From: an uncultured Bacilli bacterium
Lineage (GTDB): Bacteria; Bacillota_I; Bacilli_A; RFN20; CAG-826
Assembly (NCBI GenBank): GCA_934162685.1
Contig: CAKPJO010000080.1
Coordinates: 1 to 7,140 of the forward strand
Length of the DNA: 7,140 nt
Direction: 5' to 3'
Part shown: positions 1 through 5,712 of the stretch, one piece after another
Layout of the letters: every line of letters begins with the position of its first letter
How positions within the stretch are numbered: position 1 is the first letter of the stretch
Notes under the pieces: generated by a model
Seen by the model: the letters and a program-made list of their open reading frames with translations, nothing else
Databases searched by the model: none
Told to the model about the DNA's origin: nothing
Position numbers and translations under genes: made by a program

Positions 1-338
1 ATATTAGTGTTTCATATCGTGAATTAGATGCAAGTTACTTTATATTTATTTTAAAATCAAAACCAACTGATGATACATTCTTTAATTCTGAGGCATTAGA
101 AACTTCTAACGATTTTTTAGCAATGGGATCATTTAGTTTGTATAGTTCTATTATTGATACAATCGTTCTCAAAGGTAAAAACAGTGAAGGATTAACTATT
201 AAACAAATTCATGAAGCTTATCCTAATATGGCGTTTGTGGATACCGCAACGGGATGGGAAATTAAATATAGTTTATTTGAAAGTGGTAAGTTTATTTTAA
301 ATAGAAATTATGTTATATATTTAAATCCAAATAGTTAA
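1..338 (+). CDS. C-terminal end of an unrecognised protein (5' end outside window)
   Basis: The frame is open from the window edge (first full codon at position 3) to a TAA at 336-338, giving 111 visible residues. The ATG at 123 is probably internal: coding continues upstream of it without a stop, and the bases before it (TTTTTTAGCA) contain no Shine-Dalgarno sequence. The visible part is soluble and mixed alpha/beta, with no membrane segment. It has a short hydrophobic strand (YFIFILK) near the start and ends in a pattern, GLTIKQIHEAYPNM followed by two strand-like stretches (WEIKYSLFESGKFIL and YVIYLNP), that could be a small winged-helix-like end; this is only a resemblance. I do not recognise the family. 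An intrinsic terminator follows 6 bases after the stop, so it is the last gene of its transcript. Confidence 0.6.
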   Translation, partial: ISVSYRELDASYFIFILKSKPTDDTFFNSEALETSNDFLAMGSFSLYSSIIDTIVLKGKNSEGLTIKQIHEAYPNMAFVDTATGWEIKYSLFESGKFILNRNYVIYLNPNS

Positions 339-344
339 TTTATA

Positions 345-381
345 AAAGCAAGGCATATGTGATAAGCCCTTGCTTTTTTTT
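345..381 (+). terminator. Rho-independent terminator of the upstream gene
   Basis: A 9-bp perfect stem, AAAGCAAGG (345-353) pairing with CCTTGCTTT (368-376), has a 14-base loop and runs into eight consecutive T residues (374-381). It lies just after the stop codon at 338 and before the permease promoter, so it separates the two transcription units. Confidence 0.9.
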
Positions 382-415
382 CTAGTTTTTTACACAAAAA
401 TCATTAAATAAGATA

Positions 416-444
416 TAGAAAAAATTATTAACTAGTATTATAAT
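416..444 (+). promoter_or_regulatory. Candidate sigma-A promoter of the ArsB-like permease
   Basis: A perfect -10 box TATAAT at 439-444 is preceded at 17 bases by TAGAAA (416-421), which matches four of six positions of TTGACA. Transcription would start near 451, giving a very short leader that still contains the GGAG at 454-457. A start there would exclude the GTG at 446 as initiation codon. Confidence 0.55.
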
Positions 445-466
445 TGTGTGGTTTGGAGATTTAAAA

Positions 467-1780
467 ATGATTTATTCGGTAATTGTAGCGGTTTTAGTAT
501 CAATATCTATTATTTTATTAATAGTATTTAAACCAAATATAAAGATAAAAAATATTAGTATAAGTACATTCTTTATACCAGCTTTAATGGGTGCAATTAT
601 ATTACTTATATTTAATATCGTACCAACAAAGAATGTTTTCGATGCTTTTACATCTTCTAGTAGCGTTAATCCAATTAAAATATTAGTTTTGTTTATTTCT
701 ATAGCGATGATTTCTATATCTCTTGATGAGTTAGGATTTTTTAAATATATTGCTATTAAAGCATTAAATAAATGCCATAATAACCAATATGCTTTATTTT
801 CCATTTTATACGCCCTAGTAGCGGTTTTAACCATATTTACATCTAATGATATAATTATATTAACATTCACGCCATTTATTGTTTATTTTGCTAAACACGC
901 TAAAATAAACGCTATTCCCTATTTGATTATGGAGTTTATTACCGCGAATACATATTCAATGTTATTTACAATTGGAAACCCAACAAATATATACTTATCA
1001 AGTTACTTTAATATATCATTTTTAGATTATTTAAAAGTAATGTATTTGCCAACTCTTTTAGCGGGTTTTACATCATTAATATTATTACTATTAATATTTA
1101 ATAAAGATTTACATCAACAGATGGATTTAATAGATATAGAAGAAGTTAAGATAGATAATAAACCATTAATGATAATTAATTTAATTCATCTAGGTGTAGC
1201 TATTATTTTATTAGCAATTTCTAACTATATTCATTTGGAAATGTGGATTATTTGTTTATGTGCGGCTTTATCTTTAACAATATTCTTAATTAGCGATGCT
1301 ATTATTCATAAATCCGCCACAACAATCAAACATGTTTATAAAAGACTTCCTTATAACCTAATACCATTTGTATTATCAATGTTTATTATTGTTTTGGCAT
1401 TAGATTATAATGAAGTTACATTACATATTGCGGAATTTTTAAATAGTATAAATCATTCAAAAAATATGACAATTTTTAACTATTTATTAATTTCGACAAT
1501 ATCTGATAATTTAATTAACAATATTCCTATGTCAGTGCTATTTGCTCCAATATTAAATGATGTTAGTAATTATCAATTACCGGCAATATATGCAACAATA
1601 ATAGGATCAAATATTGGTGCATATCTAACACCAATTGGCGCTCTTGCAGGTATTATGTGGATGTCATTACTTAAAAAATATGATGTAAAATTTACTTTTT
1701 TTGATTTTATGAAATATGGAATAATTATTGTTCCTGCTGTTTTATTAATGGCGTTATTAGGACTAATGATTAATGGCTAA
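467..1780 (+). CDS. ArsB/NhaD-superfamily inner-membrane permease, substrate unknown
   Basis: This 437-residue protein is almost entirely hydrophobic, with about 11-12 predicted membrane helices, close to the usual ArsB length (about 430). Family landmarks, in order, are LDELGFF (87-93), TSND (125-128) where ArsB has AND, GNPTN (170-174), SDNLINNIPM (346-355) and GSNIGAYLTPIGALAG (380-395); the last two closely resemble the ArsB C-terminal half. The family moves anions such as arsenite, or takes part in ion/proton exchange. No arsR, arsC or arsA lies nearby, and GNPTN replaces the SNLVN-like sequence I recall from true arsenite pumps, so arsenic efflux should not be assumed. I chose the ATG at 467 because GGAG (454-457) sits 9 bases before it; the in-frame GTG at 446 has no ribosome binding site and lies upstream of the predicted transcript start. 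The gene is monocistronic and convergent with pflA, 17 bases away. Confidence 0.82.
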   Translation: MIYSVIVAVLVSISIILLIVFKPNIKIKNISISTFFIPALMGAIILLIFNIVPTKNVFDAFTSSSSVNPIKILVLFISIAMISISLDELGFFKYIAIKALNKCHNNQYALFSILYALVAVLTIFTSNDIIILTFTPFIVYFAKHAKINAIPYLIMEFITANTYSMLFTIGNPTNIYLSSYFNISFLDYLKVMYLPTLLAGFTSLILLLLIFNKDLHQQMDLIDIEEVKIDNKPLMIINLIHLGVAIILLAISNYIHLEMWIICLCAALSLTIFLISDAIIHKSATTIKHVYKRLPYNLIPFVLSMFIIVLALDYNEVTLHIAEFLNSINHSKNMTIFNYLLISTISDNLINNIPMSVLFAPILNDVSNYQLPAIYATIIGSNIGAYLTPIGALAGIMWMSLLKKYDVKFTFFDFMKYGIIIVPAVLLMALLGLMING

Positions 1781-1781
1781 T

Positions 1782-1811
1782 AAAAAAGATACTTAAACTA
1801 ATTTAAGTATC
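1782..1811 (-). terminator. Rho-independent terminator of the pflBA operon
   Basis: Reading the minus strand, GATACTTAAA (1811-1802) pairs perfectly with TTTAAGTATC (1797-1788) across a 4-base loop and is followed by six T residues (1787-1782). The first arm is made of the last pflA codons, and the loop holds its TAG stop. On the plus strand the same hairpin is followed by CGTTATAAG, not a T-run, so it should stop only leftward transcription. Confidence 0.85.
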
Positions 1812-2553
1812 CGTTATAAGTATCTGCTTTTAATATTTTTTTAGCATTTTCAATACGCTCATCATTAGGTGTATCGACTCCTTTTAATGGATAATCAATT
1901 CCTAATTTTTCATATTTAAATACGCCGAGTGTATGATAAGGTAATATTTCCACACGTTTTACATTATGAAGAGAACTAATAAAGTCGGAAGTTCTTTTTA
2001 ATAACTCATCATTATCTGTTAATGTTGGAACTAAGACATGTCTTATCCAAATTGGAATATTTCGTTCATCTAAATATTTAAACATTTCAATTACGTTTTT
2101 ATTAGAATGCCCAGTGATTTTGATATGTAAATCTTCATCAATACATTTTAAATCTAATAAGAACAAATCTACATATTTAAGAAGTTCATTAAATTTATTT
2201 AGGAATGCTTCATTTTTAGAAAAAGGGCCACCTGATGTATCAATAGCAACACTAATGTTATTACGCTTGCATAACTTTGCAAATTCAATTAAAAAGTCGA
2301 TTTGAGAAAGTGGTTCACCACCAGATATTGTAATACCTCCATGATCTTTCCAATAAGGTTTAAATCTTATCATTTTTTTAAGAGCTTCTTCAGGAGTAAT
2401 AGGATTACTTTTTGAAAAAGCCCAAGTATCAGGGTTGTGGCAATATAAACATCTAAATGGGCAGCCTTGTAGAAATAAGACCGAGCGTACGCCCGGTCCA
2501 TCTACTAAAGCAAAACTTTCTATTGATTGATAATATCCTAGTACTTGTTCCAT
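1798..2553 (-). CDS. pflA: Pyruvate formate-lyase activating enzyme (radical SAM)
   Basis: This 251-residue protein matches the usual PflA length (E. coli about 246). It uses a [4Fe-4S] cluster and S-adenosylmethionine to abstract a hydrogen from the glycyl-radical site of PflB, switching the lyase on under anaerobic conditions in the cytoplasm. Numbered from the ATG at 2553, it shows ESFALVDGPGVR (12-23), the cluster motif CPFRCLYC (C31, C35, C38) followed by HNPDTW, the SAM-binding GGEP (78-81), DTSGG, DLKCID, and the C-terminal family signature PYHTLGVFKYEKLGIDYPL. The start is the ATG at 2553, whose A is also the last A of the pflB stop (TAATG). A longer reading from a TTG at 2571 would add six residues not seen in the family. 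No Shine-Dalgarno sequence precedes the ATG, so expression probably depends on termination-reinitiation from pflB. Confidence 0.96.
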   Translation of the reverse strand: MEQVLGYYQSIESFALVDGPGVRSVLFLQGCPFRCLYCHNPDTWAFSKSNPITPEEALKKMIRFKPYWKDHGGITISGGEPLSQIDFLIEFAKLCKRNNISVAIDTSGGPFSKNEAFLNKFNELLKYVDLFLLDLKCIDEDLHIKITGHSNKNVIEMFKYLDERNIPIWIRHVLVPTLTDNDELLKRTSDFISSLHNVKRVEILPYHTLGVFKYEKLGIDYPLKGVDTPNDERIENAKKILKADTYNGYLN

Positions 2554-4808
2554 TATAATGTTTTGTGGCAAGTTCTAGCGATAACATCTAATTGTTGTTC
2601 TTTAGTCAAGTCAATGAATTTAACTGCATAGCCAGAAACACGAATTGTGAAGTTTGCGTATTCTTCTTTTTCTGGATGTTCCATAGCATCAATTAATTTT
2701 TCAGTTCCAAAGACGTTAACATTTAAGTGGTGTGCACCTTGTGCAAAGTAACCGTCAAGTACTTGAGAAAGATTATTCTTTCTTTCAGTATCATCATGTC
2801 CTAATGCAGAAGTGTTAATTGTTTGAGTATTAGAAATACCATCTAATGCCCATTCATAAGGTAACTTAGCAACACTATTTAATGAAGCTAATAAACCAGA
2901 TTGTTCAGCGCCATATGCTGGGTTAGCACCTGGAGATAATGGTTCGCCTTTCTTTCTTCCATCTGGTAATGTACCAGTAGCTTTACCATATACAACGTTA
3001 GAAGTAATAGTTAAAATAGAAGTTGTAGGTTCAGAATTACGATATGTGTGGTGTTTTTTGATCTTTGTTAAGAATTTGTGTAATAACTTAACAGCAATTT
3101 CATCAGCACGTTCATCATCGTTACCATATCTTGGGAAGTCGCCTTCAATTTCAAAATCAGTAGTGATTCCTTCTTCATCTCTAATTGCTTTTACTTTTGC
3201 ATATTTGATTGCAGATAATGAGTCAACAACGTGCGAGAATCCCGCAATACCAGTAGCGAATGTTCTACGAACATCAGTATCAATTAAAGCCATTTCAGCA
3301 GCTTCATAGTAGTATTTATCATGCATATATTGGATAGCGTTTAATGTATTAACATAAATTCCTGCTAACCAATCCATCATACGATCGTATTTAGCTAATA
3401 CTTCATCATAATCTAAGTATTCACTTGTAATTGGCTTATATTCAGGACCAACTTGGATGTGTGTTAATTCATCAACACCACCATTTATCGCGTAAAGTAA
3501 GCATTTTGCTAAGTTAGCTCTTGCGCCGAAGAATTGCATTTCTTTACCTGTTTGTGTAGCGGATACACAGCAGCAGATAGAGTAATCATCACTCCAGATT
3601 GGACGCATTACATCATCGTTTTCATATTGAATAGAAGAAGTAGTTACAGAAATAAGAGAAGCGTATTTCTTGAATCCATCTGGTAATCTTGTTGACCATA
3701 AAACTGTTAAGTTTGGTTCTGGTGCAGGTCCCATATTTTCAAGAGTATGTAAGAAACGGAAATCGTTCTTTGTTACTAATGAACGGCCATCGTTTGCCAT
3801 ACCAGCAACTTCAAGAGTAGCCCATACTGGGTCACCTGAGAATAATGCATTGTAAGAAGGAATTCTTGCGAATTTAACCATTCTGAATTTCATTACTAAA
3901 TGGTCGATTAATTCTTGTGCTTCTTTTTCAGTTAATGTACCTTCATCTAAATCTCTTTGAATGTAAACATCAAGGAATGTAGAAATTCTACCAACTGACA
4001 TTGCAGCACCATTTTGTGTTTTAATAGCAGCTAAATAACCAAAGTATAACCATTGAACAGCTTCTTTAGCATTAGTAGCAGGATTAGAAATATCAAATCC
4101 ATAGCTAGCTGCCATTACTTTCATTTCTTTTAAAGCTTTGATTTGCATAGAGATTTCTTCTCTAGCTCTAATGACATCATCAGTCATTGTTTCATCGCCG
4201 CAGTTAGCTAAATCTTCTTGCTTCCAAGCGATTAAAGCATCAATACCATAAAGAGCAATTCTACGATAGTCACCAACGATACGGCCACGGCCATAAGTAT
4301 CTGGTAAACCTGTGATAATTTTATTATGACGGCATTTTTTCATTTCTGGTGTATAAACATCAAATACGCCATCGTTATGTGTTTTATGATAAACAGTAAA
4401 GATTTTGTGTAATTCTTCACTTGGTGTATAACCATAAGTCTTACAAGCTTCTTCAGCCATCTTAATACCACCAAATGGCATAAATGCTCTCTTTAATGGT
4501 TTGTCTGTTTGTAAGCCAACAACTTTTTCTAAATCTTTAGTTGCTTCATCAATATATCCTGGCTTATGACTTGTGATAGTAGATACGATTTCGGTATCCA
4601 TATCAAGTACTCCGCCTTTTCTTCTTTCTTCTTTTTGGAGAGCGGATAATTTTCCCCATAATGTGTTTGTGGCATCTGTAGGTCCTTCAAGGAATGATTC
4701 ATCACCTTTATATTCAGTGAAGTTTTCCATAATGAAGTCTCTAATATTTATTTCTTCTTGCCATAGGCGTCCTTTAAATCCACGCCATGCTAATTTTTGT
4801 TCTTCCAT
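2553..4808 (-). CDS. pflB: Formate C-acetyltransferase (pyruvate formate-lyase)
   Basis: This 751-residue protein (E. coli PflB is 760) is a glycyl-radical enzyme that converts pyruvate plus CoA to acetyl-CoA plus formate, the main anaerobic route from pyruvate in mixed-acid fermenters. Numbering from the ATG at 4808, the PFL domain begins with WRGFKGRLWQEEINIRDFI, the catalytic thiyl pair is the last two of three cysteines in SICCCVSA (C413, C414; E. coli C418/C419), followed by MQFFGARANLAK and YAINGGVDE. The C-terminal glycyl-radical motif is RVSGYAV with the radical glycine at 726 (E. coli G734), then LTKEQQLDVIART. All key residues are present and the gene is full length. The start is fixed by AGGAGG (4818-4823) 9 bases upstream; an in-frame TTG at 4847 would add 13 non-family residues. 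pflA follows with a 1-base overlap. Codon choice looks less extreme in A/T than in the neighbouring genes, consistent with high expression. Confidence 0.98.
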   Translation of the reverse strand: MEEQKLAWRGFKGRLWQEEINIRDFIMENFTEYKGDESFLEGPTDATNTLWGKLSALQKEERRKGGVLDMDTEIVSTITSHKPGYIDEATKDLEKVVGLQTDKPLKRAFMPFGGIKMAEEACKTYGYTPSEELHKIFTVYHKTHNDGVFDVYTPEMKKCRHNKIITGLPDTYGRGRIVGDYRRIALYGIDALIAWKQEDLANCGDETMTDDVIRAREEISMQIKALKEMKVMAASYGFDISNPATNAKEAVQWLYFGYLAAIKTQNGAAMSVGRISTFLDVYIQRDLDEGTLTEKEAQELIDHLVMKFRMVKFARIPSYNALFSGDPVWATLEVAGMANDGRSLVTKNDFRFLHTLENMGPAPEPNLTVLWSTRLPDGFKKYASLISVTTSSIQYENDDVMRPIWSDDYSICCCVSATQTGKEMQFFGARANLAKCLLYAINGGVDELTHIQVGPEYKPITSEYLDYDEVLAKYDRMMDWLAGIYVNTLNAIQYMHDKYYYEAAEMALIDTDVRRTFATGIAGFSHVVDSLSAIKYAKVKAIRDEEGITTDFEIEGDFPRYGNDDERADEIAVKLLHKFLTKIKKHHTYRNSEPTTSILTITSNVVYGKATGTLPDGRKKGEPLSPGANPAYGAEQSGLLASLNSVAKLPYEWALDGISNTQTINTSALGHDDTERKNNLSQVLDGYFAQGAHHLNVNVFGTEKLIDAMEHPEKEEYANFTIRVSGYAVKFIDLTKEQQLDVIARTCHKTL

Positions 4809-4817
4809 AGTTAATAA

Positions 4818-4823
4818 CCTCCT
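4818..4823 (-). promoter_or_regulatory. Strong ribosome binding site that fixes the pflB start
   Basis: The minus strand reads TAGGAGGTTATTAACT directly before ATG. The AGGAGG core lies 9 bases from the ATG at 4808, the strongest Shine-Dalgarno sequence in the window, and it excludes the TTG at 4847 as the start. Confidence 0.92.
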
Positions 4824-4911
4824 ACTTGACTTCTCTATTCTAAACAAAACTTCTTTAAACGCAAAGCAATATGCTCATAAACTTTTCAAAAGATATTTTT
4901 TGCAATGATAA

Positions 4912-4938
4912 GTTTATAAAATGCATTAATTTATAAAC
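4912..4938. repeat. 27-base perfect inverted repeat in the pflB control region
   Basis: The arms GTTTATAAA (4912-4920) and TTTATAAAC (4930-4938) are exact reverse complements separated by 9 bases (ATGCATTAA). On the minus strand both arms contain TATAAA, a good -10 box. This is either an operator over a pflB promoter, or two A/T-rich -10-like boxes that pair by chance; at this base composition a 9-bp arm is only modestly unlikely. Confidence 0.5.
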
Positions 4939-4950
4939 AAAAAACACATA

Positions 4951-4979
4951 ATTTTAATTGAGCAAGTCTTATTTACTAA
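4951..4979 (-). promoter_or_regulatory. Candidate pflB promoter
   Basis: On the minus strand, TTAGTA (4979-4974) and TAAAAT (4956-4951) are spaced by 17 bases. The -10 matches five of six positions, the -35 only three. It would give a leader of about 135 bases. An alternative is TATAAA at 4918-4913 with TTGTTT 16 bases upstream. Neither is strong, and an activator may be needed. Confidence 0.3.
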
Positions 4980-4982
4980 GAC
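4966..4982. repeat. 17-base inverted repeat overlapping the candidate pflB -35 box
   Basis: GTCTTA (4966-4971) and TAAGAC (4977-4982) are exact reverse complements around TTTAC. The repeat covers the -35 element proposed at 4974-4979. It could be a small operator or a transcript hairpin. Confidence 0.4.
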
Positions 4983-5035
4983 GACGTAAGATTATTTTGC
5001 GCTTTTTTAAGTATAATCATAACGCCGAAGTATAT

Positions 5036-5054
5036 TTTACATTTATAATGTAAA
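5036..5054. repeat. 19-base perfect inverted repeat, operator-like, upstream of pflB
   Basis: TTTACATT (5036-5043) and AATGTAAA (5047-5054) are exact reverse complements around TAT. The compact geometry (8-bp arms, 3-base centre) is typical of a dimeric repressor site. It lies about 230 bases before the pflB start and about 100 bases after the cupin stop. I cannot assign it to a known regulator. Confidence 0.5.
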
Positions 5055-5086
5055 TATTTCTAGATAATGAAACCATTTTCAATGAT

Positions 5087-5100
5087 AGAAAGCGCTGAAA
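5087..5100 (+). promoter_or_regulatory. Weak cre-like (CcpA) sequence
   Basis: AGAAAGCGCTGAAA matches 12 of 14 positions of the consensus TGWAANCGNTNWCA, including the central CG. pfl genes are under CcpA control in some Firmicutes. The two mismatches are at the outer conserved T and C, and the site is about 280 bases from the pflB start, so this is a weak call. Confidence 0.22.
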
Positions 5101-5156
5101 AATGCAACTTTTTAAGCAACACGGAAATTAACATATAGTTTTTATTAGTTAGAGAG

Positions 5157-5477
5157 TTAAAAAATTACTATAAGAAGCATTTTGAATTTTTCTTTAGCGG
5201 AAACTGCATGTGGGTGCCAAGCAGGCATCACCATTGATTCGCCTTCGAATAATTCATAAATATCTTCATCAATAGTTATTTTTCCAACACCTTCTAAACA
5301 AGTGATTAAAGCATCACCGCTAGATTTGTGACTTGATATTTCTTCATCCTTATCAAAAGCAAAAAGAGTCACACTAACGGAAGAGTTTTGTGCGAGTGTT
5401 TTAGATACTACTTGGCCTTTTTGATAATTTACTTCGTTTTTAAGCGTTAATTTTTCTTTTACATTAATATTTTTCAT
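5157..5477 (-). CDS. Small single-domain cupin protein
   Basis: This 106-residue protein is a stand-alone beta-barrel cupin of a type common in anaerobic Firmicutes. It shows the family pattern YQKGQVVSKTLAQ (18-30), LFAFDKDEEISSHKSSGDAL (38-57) with H50, the central turn LEGVGKITID (61-70), and GESMVMPAWHPHAV (79-92) with H88 and H90. H50 and H90 are the likely metal ligands; the full HxH-x3-E set of the first cupin motif is absent, as in many small cupins. The substrate is unknown; relatives are usually annotated only by fold. It has no signal peptide and is probably cytoplasmic. The ATG at 5477 is preceded by AAAGG with 9-base spacing. It is divergent from an AraC regulator that also carries a cupin sensor, a layout that suggests regulation by it, and lies upstream of pflBA on the same strand with a 348-base gap. 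Confidence 0.88.
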   Translation of the reverse strand: MKNINVKEKLTLKNEVNYQKGQVVSKTLAQNSSVSVTLFAFDKDEEISSHKSSGDALITCLEGVGKITIDEDIYELFEGESMVMPAWHPHAVSAKEKFKMLLIVIF

Positions 5478-5543
5478 TTTTCTTAACCTTTTATTATTAT
5501 GTGCTATAAATTAATAATGCATTCTTTGATAAGCAAATAAAAA

Positions 5544-5572
5544 ATAGACAATTATTAATATTTTTTAGTCAA
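5544..5572 (-). promoter_or_regulatory. Candidate promoter of the cupin gene
   Basis: On the minus strand TTGACT (5572-5567) matches five of six -35 positions, but the sequences 17-18 bases downstream (GTCTAT or TCTATT) are poor -10 boxes. This pattern fits an activator-dependent promoter. The ATAAGCAA motif at 5529-5536 would lie near the transcription start. Confidence 0.3.
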
Positions 5573-5595
5573 ATTTAATGTTTTGGTAAATAACA

Positions 5596-5620
5596 ATTTT
5601 TATAGAAATTTTATAAAAAT
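5596..5620. repeat. 25-base near-perfect palindrome between the cupin and araC genes
   Basis: ATTTTTATA (5596-5604) and TATAAAAAT (5612-5620) are exact reverse complements; of the 7 central bases, two more pairs also match, leaving a single G/T mismatch pair. It sits midway in the divergent 235-base region, where an operator acting on both genes would be expected. It is almost purely A/T, so chance formation is possible. Confidence 0.45.
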
Positions 5621-5639
5621 ACAACAAAAACAAATTAAA

Positions 5640-5668
5640 TTCACTTATTTTTTAGTTTCAACTATGAA
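5640..5668 (+). promoter_or_regulatory. Candidate promoter of the AraC-family regulator
   Basis: TTCACT (5640-5645) and TATGAA (5663-5668) are spaced by 17 bases, each matching four of six consensus positions. Transcription would begin near 5675 with a leader of about 38 bases. An alternative is TTGCAA (5678-5683) with TTAACT (5701-5706), which would place the start almost at the ATG. Confidence 0.3.
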
Positions 5669-5689
5669 ATAAGCAATTTGCAACTTATT
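5644..5689. repeat. Array of CTTATT/AATAAG half-sites upstream of araC
   Basis: CTTATTT (5644-5650) and AAATAAG (5667-5673) form a 7-bp inverted pair spaced by 16 bases. The same AATAAG (5668-5673) also pairs with CTTATT (5684-5689) across 10 bases. The three half-sites surround the candidate promoter, consistent with binding by a dimeric or AraC-type protein. Confidence 0.4.
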
Positions 5690-5712
5690 AGTTTTTTTGT
5701 TTAACTTTAAGT

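Larger units (their letters stand above)
4809..5156 (-). promoter_or_regulatory. Gene-free 348-base leader/control region of pflBA
   Basis: No credible coding frame occupies this stretch on either strand. It lies between the stop of the cupin gene and the start of pflB, both on the minus strand, and I see no intrinsic terminator after the cupin gene, so read-through into pflB is possible. It holds several inverted repeats (4912-4938, 4966-4982, 5036-5054), candidate -10 boxes and a cre-like sequence (5087-5100), listed separately. A small palindrome AGCAATATGCT (4865-4875) lies in the probable untranslated leader. No known riboswitch is recognisable by eye. No 16-base match to the Rex consensus (TTGTGA-N-TCACAA) or the Fnr consensus (TGTGA-N6-TCACA) was found. 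Confidence 0.6.

Noticed and set aside
446..466. GTG at 446 as the permease start
   Set aside because: It lies before the predicted transcript start and has no Shine-Dalgarno; the ATG at 467 has GGAG at ideal spacing.
472..870. 132-codon open frame on the minus strand inside the permease gene
   Set aside because: It is antisense to a well-supported membrane protein gene, shows no family resemblance and has no ribosome binding site; it arises from low-complexity A/T codons.
2554..2571. TTG at 2571 as the pflA start
   Set aside because: It would overlap pflB by 19 bases and add residues absent from the family, while the ATG at 2553 gives the usual TAATG coupling.
4809..4847. TTG at 4847 as the pflB start
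   Set aside because: The strong AGGAGG at 4818-4823 lies inside that extension and serves the ATG at 4808, which also matches the family N-terminus.
2114..4908. Several plus-strand open frames of 61-111 codons opposite pflA and pflB
   Set aside because: They are antisense shadows of highly conserved genes, with no recognisable product and no independent start signals.
4809..5156. Riboswitch or small RNA in the pflB leader
   Set aside because: No conserved riboswitch core is recognisable by eye, and the hairpins present are A/T-rich and short; covariance-model search would be needed.
5101..5156. Intrinsic terminator after the cupin gene
   Set aside because: The only T-run (near 5101 on the minus strand) follows an A5/T5 pairing with no G/C stem, too weak to call.
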